This document shows, in pieces, positions 27,003-36,439 of a stretch of 64,000 nucleotides of DNA. Location of the stretch: assembly GCA_035048495.1 (NCBI GenBank), contig JASUTR010000179.1:1-64000 (forward strand), read 5' to 3'. Below the pieces are notes generated by a model. That model made no database searches, was not told the DNA's origin, and saw nothing but the letters and a program-made list of their open reading frames with translations. The DNA comes from Euptelea pleiosperma. Its lineage: Eukaryota > Streptophyta > Magnoliopsida > Ranunculales > Eupteleaceae. The position numbers were made by a program, and so were the translations under genes. Each line of letters starts with the position of its first letter. The stretch's first letter is position 1.

Positions 27003-27988
27003 TGATATTCGCTCAAAAGTGCTTATTTTAAGCAATTATCCTGTTAGCGTTATTGCATTCTCCCACGTTAAAATACTCTATTTATCTACTTTTCTACGTA
27101 AGAGTCTCTTTTGTTGCGTAGAACACACTTTTCTGGACGAAATGGTATATTTGCATGCATTAAACACATTTTCGGAAGTCTAGACATGTAGTCATTCTGA
27201 TAGAGTCTCATTACGCGCTTCTTCTGTCGCAGGAAACCCCGATGGGACATTTCTCGAGACTTGCGAGCCCACATCGATCAGGAAAGCCCATTATCAAAGC
27301 TTAAAGAGCCCACATGCTATGACTAAAAGATATGGGCCAACTATGAGGACCAAAAAGCCGGCCCAAAGAACGAAGAGAGCAGGAGAGCCAATGACCAAGA
27401 GACGGACCAAAGCGTTTAAAGCCACATGAGTCAGCAAAGAATGATAGTCGACTCTACTGGAGAAGCGTGAGGATGGTCACAGTGAAGACCAGGGTTCCAG
27501 ACCCTCCGCCAGTGCTTTTTTCCATTTTTTTTGATACTTTTTCTCTCATCTCTTCTTATTCTCTCTCTCTCTTCATCTCTCGGTCCTCGAATCTACTGAC
27601 CTAACCCCAGAACTCCTGCCCATCGGCTCTATCTCATCTCCCTTAGCTTTCTGACCGTTGGATCTTCAATCGGACCGTTGGATCTCTCTAGATCCGTCGA
27701 TCTACCAATCTGGGTCCCAATCAAGTCACCATCCATCCGATCGCCTTCAGAATGCCTGTCACATCATCTTGTGAGACGATGGACATCATCAGTCCATGTG
27801 GGCCAGTAGCCGGGCCCATCATCATCGACCCGCTGTCCGACCAGTTAGTGGACCCCGCAAATTTCAAAAATAATTTTAATTAAATGGGGGGTCCACTAAT
27901 TGGGGAGATTCCCCATAGAAAAGTAGATTTTTAAAAAATATTTTTTAAAAAAAAAAAATTTAAAAATATTTTTTTTATTTAAAAAATA

Positions 27989-28052
27989 CCCTATTTCCAT
28001 TAAAGGAAATAGGGAGCTTTATAAGAGGAAGGAGAAGGGTTCGTTCGAACCC
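27989..28052 (+). promoter_or_regulatory. LTR core promoter block of A (5')
   Basis: In order: a near-palindrome built on CCCTATTTCCATT (27989-28014), a TATA-like TTTATAAG (28018-28025), and the inverted repeat GGGTTCG-TT-CGAACCC (28037-28052). The arrangement and spacing are kept in every LTR of the window. That it is the promoter and cap-site region is inference. Confidence 0.55.
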
Positions 28053-28172
28053 TAATCCCCCTCCTATCTCTTGCTCTATCTTCCCAAAACCATCCCAGAC
28101 GTTTCCTCTTCTCTCTCGCCTTCTTTCACCGTCTTCTCCTCCATCCTCTTTGTCTTCCTCTTCACGTTCCTC

Positions 28173-28198
28173 ACCGGAGTTGCGCCTGCAACTCCGGT
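28173..28198. other. LTR hairpin, 11-bp perfect stem (A)
   Basis: ACCGGAGTTGC, loop GCCT, GCAACTCCGGT. One of a set of related small hairpins found in all LTR types here (see findings). Confidence 0.8.
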
Positions 28199-28573
28199 CG
28201 TTTGTGCTCCTATTTGCAGCACCCCCTACTGCTGCTTCACGCCCATTTGCTGCTGCTAGCTCTACCCATCACCGCTGCAGCCCAGCAACCACCCTAATCG
28301 CCCTCATAGAACGGTTAAAACCGTTAAAAAGATTGGAGTGTTGATCACCGGAACGAACTTGCGATTCCGGCGAACTGTTGCAGCAGCAACCACCATTGTT
28401 TCATCTTCACACCGCCCAGCACTCCTTCCACGACCTCCACGACCTGAAGTTGCAGGTCTGAAACGGTGCCTGCCAGACTTCCTTCATTCATCACGTCCTC
28501 ACCAAACCGCTGCCACCCCTGTCAAAGCAACTCCACCGGACTGGATCGTCCTCACCGGCGATCTCCACCATTT

Positions 28574-28578
28574 GCAGC
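28574..28578. other. Left target-site copy of element B (GCAGC)
   Basis: Partner of GCAGT at 39198-39202, 4 of 5 bases matching. A single later mutation in one copy explains the mismatch. Confidence 0.6.
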
Positions 28579-29590
28579 TGATATTCGCTCAAAAGTGCTT
28601 ATTTTAAGCAATTATCCTTTTAGCGTTATTGCATTCTCCTACGTAAAATACTCTATTTACCTACTTTTCTACGTAAGAGTCTCTTGTGTTGCGTAAAACA
28701 CACTTTTCTGGGCGAAATGGTATATTTGCATGCATTAAACACATTTTTGGAAGTCTAAATATTAAGCCGTTCTGATAAAGTCTCATTACGCGCTTCTTCT
28801 GTCGCAGGAAACCCCGATGGGACGATTCTCGAGACTTGTGGGCCCAAATCGATCATGAAAGCCCATTATCAAAGCTTAAAGAGCCCACATGATATGACTA
28901 GAAGATATGGGCCAAATATGGGCTGAATAAGAGGACCAAAAAGCCGGCCCAAATAACGAAGAGAGTAGGAGAGCCAATGACCAAGAGACGGACCAAAGCG
29001 TTTAAAGCCACATGAGTCAGCAAAGAATGATAGTCGACTCTACTGGAGAAGCGTGAGGATGGTCACAGTGAAGACCAGGGTTCCAGACCCTCCGCCAGTG
29101 CTTTTTTCCATTTTTTTTGATACTTTTTCTCTCATCTCTCCTTATTCTCTCTCTCTCTTCATCTCTCGGTCCTCGAATCTACTGACCTAACCCCAGAACT
29201 CCTACCCATCAGCTCTATCTCATCTCCCTTAGCTTTCTGACCGTTGGATCTTCCATCGGACCGTTGGATCTTCAATCGGACCGTTGGATCTCTCTAGATC
29301 CGTCGATCCACCAATCTGAGTCCCAATCAAGTCACCATCCATCCGATCGCCATCAGAATGTCTATCACATCATCTTGTGAGACGATGGACATCATCAGTC
29401 CATGTGGGCCAATAGCCGGGCCCATCTTCATCGACCCGCTGTCCGACCAGTTAGTGGACCCCGCGAATTTCAAAATAATTTTAATTAAATGGGGGGTCCA
29501 CTAATTGGGGAGATTCCCCATAGAAAAGTAGGTTTTTACTTAAAAAAAAAAAATATATATATTTTTCTTATTTTTTTATTTTCAAAAATC

Positions 29591-29655
29591 CCCTATTTCC
29601 ATTAATGGAAATAGGGAAGCTTTAAAAGGAGAAGGATAGGGGTTCGTTCGAACCC
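29591..29655 (+). promoter_or_regulatory. LTR core promoter block of B (5')
   Basis: A perfect 26-bp palindrome with half-site CCCTATTTCCATT (29591-29616), TATA-like TTTAAAAG (29621-29628), then GGGTTCG-TT-CGAACCC (29640-29655). Confidence 0.55.
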
Positions 29656-29772
29656 TAATCCCCCTCTTTTCTTCTCCTCTCTTCCCCGAATCTTCTCCCC
29701 ACGTTTCCCCTTCCTTCTTCTCCTTCTTTTTCTTCTTCGTCTTCTTCTTCTTCTTCGTTCTCTTAACCGTCG

Positions 29773-29797
29773 CCGGAGTTGCAAACAGCAACTCCGG
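29773..29797. other. LTR hairpin, 10-bp perfect stem (B 5')
   Basis: CCGGAGTTGC, loop AAACA, GCAACTCCGG. Confidence 0.8.
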
Positions 29798-30285
29798 TCG
29801 TCTTCTTCACATACCATCGCCAGCACGTCCTCCTCACCCTCATCATTTTCCTCCTATCTCTCACAGCCGCCCCTCCATTGCTTTGGCAACCTCCATTGCT
29901 GCCACAGTGCAACCCTGCGACTTTGAGCACAGACGAGTTCACCGTTGGAGCCACCACGTGCTCTCCTTTGGGTCCCATCAAGAGACCGCACTTCATCTCG
30001 TTGCTGCCCAAGGAAGGGGCAGCAACACCAGCAACTTCCTCCAAGATCTGGGAGGTGTCTCCACAAGCTTCATTAGTCAAGATTCCCAACCAGCAAGAAC
30101 GCCATCTCCAATCTCCATCAACAGTCTAGAGAACCACTCTCTTGGATGTTGAAAGCTCCACGACCCCCAGTAACGGTTTACTCCTCAAATCTCCAAGAAT
30201 TGCTGCTCCTCGCTTTCACTCGATTGGCACCTTATTTTTATCGAAAACCTCTTTTTGAGCCCATCTTCAAGGTTTGCCATCCATG

Positions 30286-30483
30286 GTAAGTGCTTCATGA
30301 TTAGTTTTTCTTAACTTTCTCCCTCATCCTATTTCTTTCTTTCTCTAGGTTTCTCCCTCTCTTTCTCTTTTTCTCTCTCTAGCTACTCTCTCCCTCTAAC
30401 ATTTTTTCACTTTTGACTTTCTCTCTCTAGGCCTATTTTCTATTTTTTTTTTTTTTTTTTAGTGTTCCACTTTCTCTCTCTAG
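30286..30483 (+). promoter_or_regulatory. Possible splice donor and acceptor run in the LTR
   Basis: CCATG followed by a consensus donor GTAAGT at 30286. Then come four pyrimidine-rich stretches each ending in CTAG (ends near 30348, 30382, 30430 and 30483), all plausible 3' splice sites. The same arrangement is in the 3' LTR (donor at 38679), and A has GTAAGT at 39441 followed by TTCTAG. Splicing is not shown by the sequence, so this is a candidate only. Confidence 0.3.
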
Positions 30484-30806
30484 ATCATTTAAATTTTATG
30501 CTTTTATCTCTTTAGACTATCCTTGATTAATGCTTTTTAGTTAGTATTTTTATCAGATTTTTTTATTGTAAGAGACAATTTTGAATAAATGGAATTAATT
30601 TGAATATGAGTATGTTACAGTCTCTGAAAATTTTGTCATTTATGTATTCTTTATTGCGCTGATCCGACTAATCCCGAGTGCGGATCGACATCCGACACGA
30701 GCCACTATGCAAAACTGCTCATTTTACAGGTTAAAAGTTTCGGATAATTACAAATGTGTTGATTCTAGGGTCGTTCTCTCAACGACAGAAAAACCCTACT
30801 TTCAAA

Positions 30807-30824
30807 TGGCGCCGCTGCCGCTCG
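30807..30824 (+). promoter_or_regulatory. Primer binding site of B, tRNA-Asp-like
   Basis: TGGCGCCGCTGCCGCTCG begins two bases after the LTR end. The first 14 bases fit the tRNA-Asp-type site known from Athila elements with one mismatch, and the rest diverges. Confidence 0.65.
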
Positions 30825-31051
30825 GGTGTTCGGGAGTGCGAAAAAGGACGTAAAGACGGAATTGGAAAGTTGCTAAAGCGAAAAGCTGCTCAATTTGGCC
30901 AGCCTGACCTTTTCGGGAAACTTTCTATTTTTTTTGTTTTTGTTGATTTTTAGCAGTTTTTAAATTACTATTTTTAATGCCTCGGAAGGCCGAGTGCAAT
31001 TTGTAATAATTTAGGAATTTTATTGCTTTCCATATAACTGCTAGATCTTGT

Positions 31052-31076
31052 TCTAGGGTTTTTTAGAAACCCTAGA
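31052..31076. other. Telomere-motif hairpin in leader (B)
   Basis: TCTAGGGTTT, loop TTTAG, AAACCCTAGA. The same hairpin occurs at 40210-40234 (A) and 49487-49511 (C). Confidence 0.7.
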
Positions 31077-32597
31077 TTAAGTGGAAATTACCAAAAAAAT
31101 GAAAAAATCAAAATTCAAAAAAATTAGGGTTTTATATTCTGCAGATTTTTAGAAATCACCAATCAAGGATTTGCGATTTTTGGAAAGATTCCAAAATCTT
31201 GAAACTCTGCTTAATTAGGGTTTCCCCTCTTAGAAGTTTCCTCTTTAGAAGAATTTCTATCTTTAGAAATCTTCCGAATTTGGAAAAGTCTGCAAAAGGA
31301 AACATCCCAAATCTAGCAGAATTTCAATTTTGGGAAATTTCCCAAAATTATAAGGGATCTCGCAATCAAATCTTTCTTGGAAGATCTCCACAGTTCGGGA
31401 AACTTTCCAATCTAGGTATTTTCCAATCTGGGAATTCCTAAATTTTAACCCATCTCGAATTTGGAAACTCATTCAAAAACTTGCCTAAATTCAGTGCTTG
31501 TTCAGTGAACCCTAAAAAGGCAAGGATCTTCCAAATAGAATCCCACATACCTAGACCGTGCGATCTAACTGTTTCTGCAGGAACACGATCCAGTGTGGGT
31601 AGAGAGCGAAAGCTCAAAGAGGTGGAGTCGGGCCCAAGCCCATTAGGATACCCCTCTCTAACCCACGGAGGAGACCCCGTGGCGTGGCCCACGGGAGGTA
31701 AGTCTCTATCCTCGCCTTGAGTGCGATATAGAGTAATTTGGGTGAATCATTGCCGCATGTCTATTTGTTTTCTAGCAACAACTTATTCGACTTGCGTGGC
31801 GTGGCCGTTAATCAATCAACTCTAAGAGAGCAGCCCCAGCTCCAAAATTGAAACTGGTGGGATTTCATCACCCACCTCATCATTCCAGCTGAAATTGATC
31901 CCCAGGATCCATCTATAATAAAAAGAATCAAGAAGTAGAGCCAATTAGCCCGGTGTTCGAGGAAAAATCCACACAAAGCGAACCCGCTTAACATCCAATC
32001 GAAATAAGACCACGAGCGCGGGTCCCTGTTGTCTAACACACCCATAAGTCCCTGCTACTCAAGTACACTGAGCTCGACGTGGCATCTTGGACTATTCGGC
32101 GATTAGTTGCGTGTGGACTAGGAACACGCATCAACCCTAGCTTAACCCGAGGGAACACTCTTCTTATCCACTTGACCAATCCGGTTAGTCTGGGACGTAC
32201 TTAAGTCAGCCATTGTGCCGCACGTCTGTCTAGGCTTCGGATTGCCTTGTTGTTAACTAGAGTTAGTACTAAAGGATTCGCTCTGAAGAGTGTAGCCTGG
32301 TGAGAACCTCTGAGTGCAAAACAGTTAGTCCGGCGGTTAAAAGATAAACCAGTGGTCCGCCCACTGTCATAATCTACTCTAGCCCCAAAACTAACAAGAT
32401 AATGCCTAAAATATATCCTGATTGTTTAGAATAGGATTATCTGTGCTTGGTGTGCATCATTTAGAATCACTACTCCAGTGTCTCCTTTTTGCCAAATCTT
32501 GGGCTTGCTTTTTTAAGTAGAAGCCCGGTTGGACCTGTCCTAACCTTTTACTGACTCGATCTGAGAGTTAGTCCACCGCATCCCTCTATCGCCTCTA

Positions 32598-34451
32598 ATG
32601 GCAGATGAACGGCCTCTGTATGAGACCTACTACAGTTTCTGTGAGAATCGAAGTGATAACTCTCAACCATGGTATGACAATTCTGCGTATCATCATGATA
32701 CTCCAGTCTCGCACACTTCTACAGGGTATGATAATCACCAAGATCCGGAGTACAATTCTGTACTCCAAGAGCTTAAAAATTCAGTCTCTGCCCTTCGTGC
32801 CGCAGTCCAGCAACCTGTGTACCATTCCCAGTCTGTAGGATATTATCCTCCTATCCAGCAAGATGTCTGTACCTTTCCATCTCCAATGCAGCCATCCTAT
32901 GACAACACTTATTATCAGGATAATAGGAGTCACCATAACTTTGGTTGGGAACAGTCTGCCCTCCCGCAGCAACTGCCGCAGGATAATTATCCTTCCGGGT
33001 TCCATCAACCCAATGGAGAGTATGACTGGCAATACTCGCAATCCCAGTACCCGTCATATCCACAGAATGACTATTCTGATCAACAGTGGGCCCCTCAGGA
33101 TTTCCAGAGTCAGCAACTAGTCCCAGACTCCACTTTGCCTTACAACTTTCATACCCAGTCAGACTATAATCAAGAGTTGTCACCTCAGCTCCCCTTGGCT
33201 GAACCACCTCCGTTGGCTACCAAACCCGGTCTAGAGGACCTTCTCTCTCAGTACATTGCCCAGCAACAACAGTATTTCCAAGGTCTAGAGCACCAACAAC
33301 AGCTATCTATGGAGAGCTTGGAGCAACGTCTAGTTAAATTAGAAAACGAGAGAGAGGAAGTCAACTTCACTAGCCCACCAATAGCCTATCTTGAGGAGAG
33401 TGACATGGCCACTGTCTATAATGAGGAGTCGCACAATTGGACCAAGTACCAGAATTGCCCGGATGAAATAGAAGTTGTTACCATCCCTAGATCAAGCTTG
33501 ATTATTGAGGAACCAGTGTATCCTTATACAGTGCCTTTAAAAGCACCACATCCTGAACCTACCTCAGAGCAACCTATTTCTCACTCTCCCACTGCTGCTT
33601 CTAATCTGGACCCTGAAGATGATCATCATGACACTGAGTTTTGTCTCGATCGTAGGATCCCTACTGTCATAGATCTACCATTCCTCCCCACTTCCCTTAG
33701 TATGAGCCATAATAGTGATGAACCCGTGTCTCCATCTATGGTGCCCTTAACAGCACCAACTTCTAGACCGAGCCCAGAGAAACCCGGTTCCATCTCTATC
33801 TCTGATAATTCTTTCTCTGCCCTGGATGCAGACATTCCTACCGTAGAACCGTGTCTAGAATATGAGACTCCCGCTGTCCTGGACCTACCGATCCCCACCG
33901 AGGAGGGACGTATTGAATGTAGGGATTGGAACATCCCTATCCCATTAGGAAACATCGAGGAAGAGGTCAACAATTTTCACCCGCTACCCTATGTCGATAT
34001 TATCGGTGACCCGTGTGCCGTAGCGAGTCTAATTCAAGACTCTCCTGAAGATAATTTATCCAAGTGTCATGAACACTGTGAGTTTGACTTCATCTCGGAG
34101 TCCAATATCTCTGGTATTACTGATCTGCAGGAGTCTGCTCCATTCAGATACATTCCCGCAAAACTCAATGAGTTTGCGGCTCTGCTAACCACGGTCAGAG
34201 AACCCACTACTACTCCCCTCTCAGTCTTTACTGAGAAGCTTCTATCCCTCCCCGCTGAACTAAATGTTTTTGCGGGTCTGGTCAGAGAAACCACTCCTAC
34301 TCTCCTCTCAATCTTTACTGAGAAGCTTCGATCCCTCCCAGATCAACTCCGTACTTTTGCCAGTCTGCTCAGAGAGCTCAATGCCCTTCTCTCAGTCTAC
34401 ACTGAGAAAGACCTGTTCTACACAGGTATACCTAGACAAGGGATAGGATAA
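32598..34451 (+). CDS. Enzyme-less gag/protease-flank ORF of the non-autonomous element (617 aa)
   Basis: The start MADERPLYET parallels MAVERPLIET of A's Gag. Compared with A it skips the whole capsid domain and the CCHC knuckle and resumes at the Gln/Pro/Tyr-rich Gag C-terminus (residues about 95-265, with a Gln-rich coiled-coil-like stretch near 220-260). It then has only the region flanking the protease, without the catalytic Asp motif, and ends after the segment that precedes RT in A. Two rebuilt parts stand out: a tandem duplication with 70-residue period (EPV at 305 and 375, Cys at 349 and 419), and three C-terminal repeats carrying FTEK/YTEK at 544, 573 and 601. No RT, RNase H or integrase is present. 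The function is unknown; a structural or RNA-packaging role is speculation. The full-length frame is kept in element C. Confidence 0.85.
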   Translation: MADERPLYETYYSFCENRSDNSQPWYDNSAYHHDTPVSHTSTGYDNHQDPEYNSVLQELKNSVSALRAAVQQPVYHSQSVGYYPPIQQDVCTFPSPMQPSYDNTYYQDNRSHHNFGWEQSALPQQLPQDNYPSGFHQPNGEYDWQYSQSQYPSYPQNDYSDQQWAPQDFQSQQLVPDSTLPYNFHTQSDYNQELSPQLPLAEPPPLATKPGLEDLLSQYIAQQQQYFQGLEHQQQLSMESLEQRLVKLENEREEVNFTSPPIAYLEESDMATVYNEESHNWTKYQNCPDEIEVVTIPRSSLIIEEPVYPYTVPLKAPHPEPTSEQPISHSPTAASNLDPEDDHHDTEFCLDRRIPTVIDLPFLPTSLSMSHNSDEPVSPSMVPLTAPTSRPSPEKPGSISISDNSFSALDADIPTVEPCLEYETPAVLDLPIPTEEGRIECRDWNIPIPLGNIEEEVNNFHPLPYVDIIGDPCAVASLIQDSPEDNLSKCHEHCEFDFISESNISGITDLQESAPFRYIPAKLNEFAALLTTVREPTTTPLSVFTEKLLSLPAELNVFAGLVRETTPTLLSIFTEKLRSLPDQLRTFASLLRELNALLSVYTEKDLFYTGIPRQGIG

Positions 34452-34522
34452 CTGTCTCCGTTCCACCTTAGGTGTCAGGAAGACTGCAGATTCACTCAGT
34501 CTCCATGAGTTTTAACCTGGTT

Positions 34523-34543
34523 GGGGGTACTTGATATACCCCC
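34523..34543 (+). other. Tail hairpin 1 (B), covarying stem
   Basis: GGGGGTA, 7-nt loop, TACCCCC, starting 72 bases after the ORF stop. In A the stem reads GGGGGTG/CACCCCC, a compensating pair change. Confidence 0.7.
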
Positions 34544-34780
34544 GTCATGTCTGGCTGAAGACGTAAAACTTAGCGCTTTCGGAAAGGCAATTCCGGTATT
34601 CCTAGAGTACATGAGTCTCATGCATTTGTTATTACTGTTATATCTCTGCAAATGCAGGTACATTCATTCTCCCGATCATCAGGTACCAAACATAGTCGAA
34701 TTTCTGCCGACTTGGTAACATCCTTCCTGAACTTTTGCATCATCATCACTGAATTTTTATCATTTTATGTCCCGGTCATG

Positions 34781-34798
34781 AGCACCGAGGACGGTGCT
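34781..34798 (+). other. Tail hairpin 2 (B)
   Basis: AGCACCG, loop AGGA, CGGTGCT, immediately upstream of the second G-rich motif. Identical in A and C. Confidence 0.7.
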
Positions 34799-34841
34799 GT
34801 ATTTTGGTTGGGGGTGGGTATTTACCAAAACTCATGTCTTT

Positions 34842-34874
<33 letters not shown>

Positions 34875-36427
34875 CATATATATATATATATATATATTTC
34901 TTATTTTTGGGGTGATTTCCGATGTTCTCCAAAAGTTTTCTAGAATTTCAAAAATGTGTCAAATACCCTGACTTTGATTAGCTGAAAACCTCCGTTAAGT
35001 CAGTATTGAGGATGTCAATTTTTGTTTAAAGTTAGCGTTGAGTCAATTCAAGCGTGACTACAGCAGTTTTGAAAACTTAGAAAAACTCAGATTCGGCACA
35101 ATTGTACACTATCAACATCAGAGTCATCCTAAGTTTGGAAATTCTAGAGATCCTGTGAGAAGAATTGTGGAGACCTAACCCAGTAAGCTTTCGAGCCTTT
35201 AATCATTTCAGAGATTATACAATAATTCTGAGTCACAAGATGACTCACTATTCTTCATGCCCGCAATATTCGTTGAGAGATCTCATTATCTTTTGCTTCG
35301 ATCATAAAACTCGGAACGACATCAACATTGGATTACTACGACAGAACCTTCTCTGTATCCAGTCAAGACAGTATACATGATAGTGCAAACCTTAGAAAAT
35401 GATTTAGGCCATTTTTCTGAACCATTCAGCCTTTTTACTCACCTGAATTATACTTCACTAGAAACCCCTTGAGCCATTCTATAAAAGCCTTTTTCTTTGT
35501 AAACCCATCAATCTAAAATCCAGTATAGCTACGAAGCATGACTGGCTACCCTTATTTTGAGATGGACAAAAGAATAACTGATGTGGGTGTACCGTGAAAA
35601 AGAAAAGTAAAGAAGAAGAATCAAAAGGAAAAGAAAGTGGTTCAAGCCAAAAACAAAATATAGAAAGAAAGTATGAAGAAGAGCTGAAAAGAAATTGAGC
35701 AGTCTCAGAAATATCAAGAAAAAGAGAAAAATACGAAAAAAGGAAAAAGAACCAGATAATGGTGTTACGTCGCAGGAAAAATTCAAGAAAATGGCAATAT
35801 CCTCTCAAGATCCTTGAAATCCTATATTCCTTTATCTCTCTACACCTGACCTAAGCCTCATTACAACCCAGGAAAGTCCTACTTGATTCTAGGATAGCAC
35901 GATCATAAAATGTGGAGATTGGAGAAAGGGAAGCTATAGAGTTTGATCTGACGTTCCCGAGTGAAGTGGTATTCCAATCATGAGATCTTCTTCTGTTAAA
36001 GATGTCATTCCTTCAAATAAAACATATGTGAGATCTTTTGCCTCTTTATATTAAATACATCTCCTCACATATAAATTGAGAGAAAAGAAGAAAACCCTTC
36101 TTGTGTGATTCTATTCTGAGTGCTAAACATGTGAGATTTGAGGTCGAGGCATAAAAACTTAGAGGTGATCTAGAAATCTTTACTGTCGGATGATGAGAAT
36201 GTTGAGCACACACACACGCAGAGTCTGACTATTCTGGGTCATGATTATCAGTCTGTAGTCTTGCCAAAACTTTCCAACTCTTCGCTAGCATGTAACTATT
36301 TTTGCATCCATTCAATGATTTGACGAACGGTGTTTTCCCTGAGCTAATATGAAAAAGTGTGCAGCATGTGCAGAGCCCTTTTAAGCTCATTTATTTCGCA
36401 CTAATTGCCAAGGATTGGCAATATGCT

Positions 36428-36439
36428 GGTTGGGGGTTG
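36428..36439 (+). promoter_or_regulatory. G-rich plus-strand primer (PPT-type) junction of B
   Basis: GGTTGGGGGTTG directly abuts the 3' LTR terminus TGATATTC, the place of the polypurine tract in LTR elements. It has T interruptions, so it is an unusual tract. Confidence 0.6.

Larger units (their letters stand above)
27003..28578 (+). repeat. Element A 5' LTR, first part
   Basis: Starts TGATATTCGC. It is interrupted at 28579 by element B and resumes at 39203, giving a full LTR of about 2.34 kb. It matches the start of the 3' LTR at 62912. It carries a two-copy 20-bp minisatellite, the core promoter block at 27989-28052 and a short hairpin at 28173-28198. Open frames of 60-90 codons in it are proline- and cysteine-rich chance frames. 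Confidence 0.9.
28579..30804 (+). repeat. Element B 5' LTR (2226 bp)
   Basis: TGATATTCGC to CTACTTTCA. It is 532 bp shorter than its 3' partner, mainly because a pyrimidine-rich stretch corresponding to about 37600-38230 is missing. On the other hand it carries three copies of the 20-bp ACCGTTGGATC repeat where the 3' LTR has one. Confidence 0.93.
30805..32597 (+). other. 5' leader of element B (noncoding)
   Basis: 1.8 kb between LTR and ORF, closely matched by the leaders of A and C. It contains a perfect 10-bp hairpin with telomere-like stem TCTAGGGTTT (31052-31076), a run of short TTTGGGAA/TTCCCAAA-type inverted repeats (about 31260-31460), and a consensus splice donor AGGTAAGT at 31696-31703 that is identical in all three leaders. 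No protein domain is recognised in its small open frames. Confidence 0.75.
34452..36439 (+). other. 3' tail of element B (noncoding)
   Basis: 2-kb tail shared with A, C and E. In order: hairpin 34523-34543, hairpin 34781-34798, second G-rich motif 34806-34818, a poly-A run 34846-34874 followed by TA repeats, a purine-rich block about 35598-35770, and the G-rich junction motif before the 3' LTR. Short open frames (for example 35165-35380) are not kept in frame in A and are unlikely to be genes. Confidence 0.75.

Noticed and set aside
30740..30755. Shared CAAATGTGTTGA in LTR end and satellite monomer as a sign of common origin
   Set aside because: Only 12 bases match and the flanks are unrelated; chance is sufficient.
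35165..35380. 71-codon sense frame in B's tail as an env remnant or accessory gene
   Set aside because: Also open in E, but A carries indels in the same stretch (near 61680-61745) that break the frame, and no env-like features (signal or membrane segments) are seen.
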